NCBI RefSeq assembly: GCF_000175215.2 | Contig: NC_014819.1 | Span: 1-64,000, forward strand | DNA from: Asticcacaulis excentricus CB 48 | Lineage (GTDB): Bacteria; Pseudomonadota; Alphaproteobacteria; Caulobacterales; Caulobacteraceae | Reading direction: 5' to 3' | Length of the DNA stretch: 64,000 bases | In this document: piece after piece, positions 63,213 through 64,000 of the stretch | Layout: each line of letters begins with the position of its first letter | Numbering within the stretch: the stretch's first letter is position 1 | Notes under the pieces: generated by a model | The model's input: the letters and a program-made list of their open reading frames with translations, nothing else | What the model was told of the DNA's origin: nothing | Database searches by the model: none | Program-made: the position numbers and the translations under genes

Positions 63213-63572
63213 GATGATATCTCTCTGCATGAGGGATCGACGCGCTTTGGACACGCGGATGCACGGTGAGACACGACGGCATCTCACCTGCCCCATATGC
63301 CGGTGGCACCGGGGCTGGATGCAGGGCGTATGCGAGGCTTCAACCATGCCCTACCCTACAGGCTGACGGAGGTAACGACGCAATCCTGCCGGCCGTTGAT
63401 CCATTGAAGCGAGCGCGAGCGCTATCCGAGACCAGTGATTGGCGTCGCCGCCGGATATTGCGGCTACGGGGCGTCCCGACTCCCCGCCTTACACACCGGT
63501 TCGCCGCGGTGGGTTCTGGCATAAACCGAGCTGTCCGGGCGGCCGCGCGACGCGACCGACACCCCAGGGGAT
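63213..63572. other. 360-bp gap
   Basis: No gene supported. Open frames here are GC-driven. Confidence 0.4.
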
Positions 63573-63941
63573 TCAGCCCTTTGCGGCCACATGCATCGCC
63601 AGCCAGGCTTGCTTGCCCTCACTCAGCCAGTCGCTGCGGCGCTGCCGGAAAATCTCTGCGGCATTGCGGGTGGCGTCGTTTTTCAGGCTGAAGACGAAGC
63701 CGGAATTGAGCCCTGCGTGTTCGCGGGCGTCGGCGATGCGCGATAGAAACTTCTCCGGGATTACCCCGCGACGGGGTTCGATGAACTCTACCGAGTGAGC
63801 GACTTCGCCTGAGTCACTATATACGATGAGGCTAAAAATCTGATTGAATTCCAGCGTCTTCGTCACGTCGCGAAGATACCAGCTGACCCCTTCGGTATCG
63901 CGCGTGTACTTTATCCACTCTCGAAGTTTAGCGAGGTCCAT
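63573..63941 (-). CDS. Hypothetical protein
   Basis: A 122-residue soluble alpha/beta protein: LREWIKYTRDTEGVSWYLRD, IFSLIVYSDSGEVAHSVEFI and EIFRQRRSDWLSEGKQAWLA. No family recognised. It could be a restriction- or plasmid-linked protein; the window ends soon after. Confidence 0.55.
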   Translation of the reverse strand: MDLAKLREWIKYTRDTEGVSWYLRDVTKTLEFNQIFSLIVYSDSGEVAHSVEFIEPRRGVIPEKFLSRIADAREHAGLNSGFVFSLKNDATRNAAEIFRQRRSDWLSEGKQAWLAMHVAAKG

Positions 63942-64000
63942 TGAGGATGATTTCTAAAAAAAATGGGCGTCGGACACAGATTCACTTACTCGGACGGAAT

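Overview
This window looks like a high-GC alphaproteobacterium, probably from the Caulobacterales (Asticcacaulis- or Caulobacter-like). I infer this from codon and GC style, a compact alphaproteobacterial type II secretion cluster, and the plasmid genes; there is no rRNA or housekeeping marker to settle it. No tRNA, rRNA or CRISPR array was seen.

Positions 1-40,000 form an RHS polymorphic-toxin island built around a type II secretion system (T2SS). Four RHS loci are present: 655-5747, 8755-14730, 25474-31333 and 33596-39408. Each pairs a very large secreted YD-repeat protein that has a Sec-type signal peptide with a small secreted companion carrying one YD-repeat unit. Three companions end in an Ig-like tail, and one (8755-9660) is glycine-rich with a possible Tat signal. 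Directly after each RHS gene lies a small unrelated gene that is a plausible immunity gene. The fourth locus has its RHS protein split into two genes, each with its own signal peptide. Between loci two and three is an 11-gene T2SS operon (15270-24542, minus strand) with a divergent TonB/TolA-like gene. The working idea is that the RHS proteins cross the inner membrane by Sec and may leave by this T2SS.

The gaps between RHS loci are full of mobile-element debris. It includes IS5, IS3, IS30 and IS21 relics, two abutting IS5-type elements with -1 frameshifts, and an IS3 element interrupted by an intact IS256-type element with a clean 8-bp target duplication. Toxin debris is also present: a truncated YwqJ-like deaminase tip, a second copy of a Hint segment, and a second, truncated copy of an Ig-like companion gene.

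Positions 43,000-64,000 are a plasmid or integrative conjugative backbone. It carries a MobF relaxase/helicase, a VirD4-type coupling protein and a small DNA-binding accessory protein, with a candidate oriT region upstream. Further along are SSB, a GreA-like factor, ArdB/KlcA antirestriction, two MazF/PemK-type toxins (one with MazE and a palindromic operator), a RloA/RloB-like ATPase plus TOPRIM-like defence pair, a DUF2493 protein, a broken catB-like acetyltransferase, several plasmid hypotheticals and a candidate ~77-nt noncoding RNA with its own promoter and terminator. No mating-pair (T4SS) genes are in the window.
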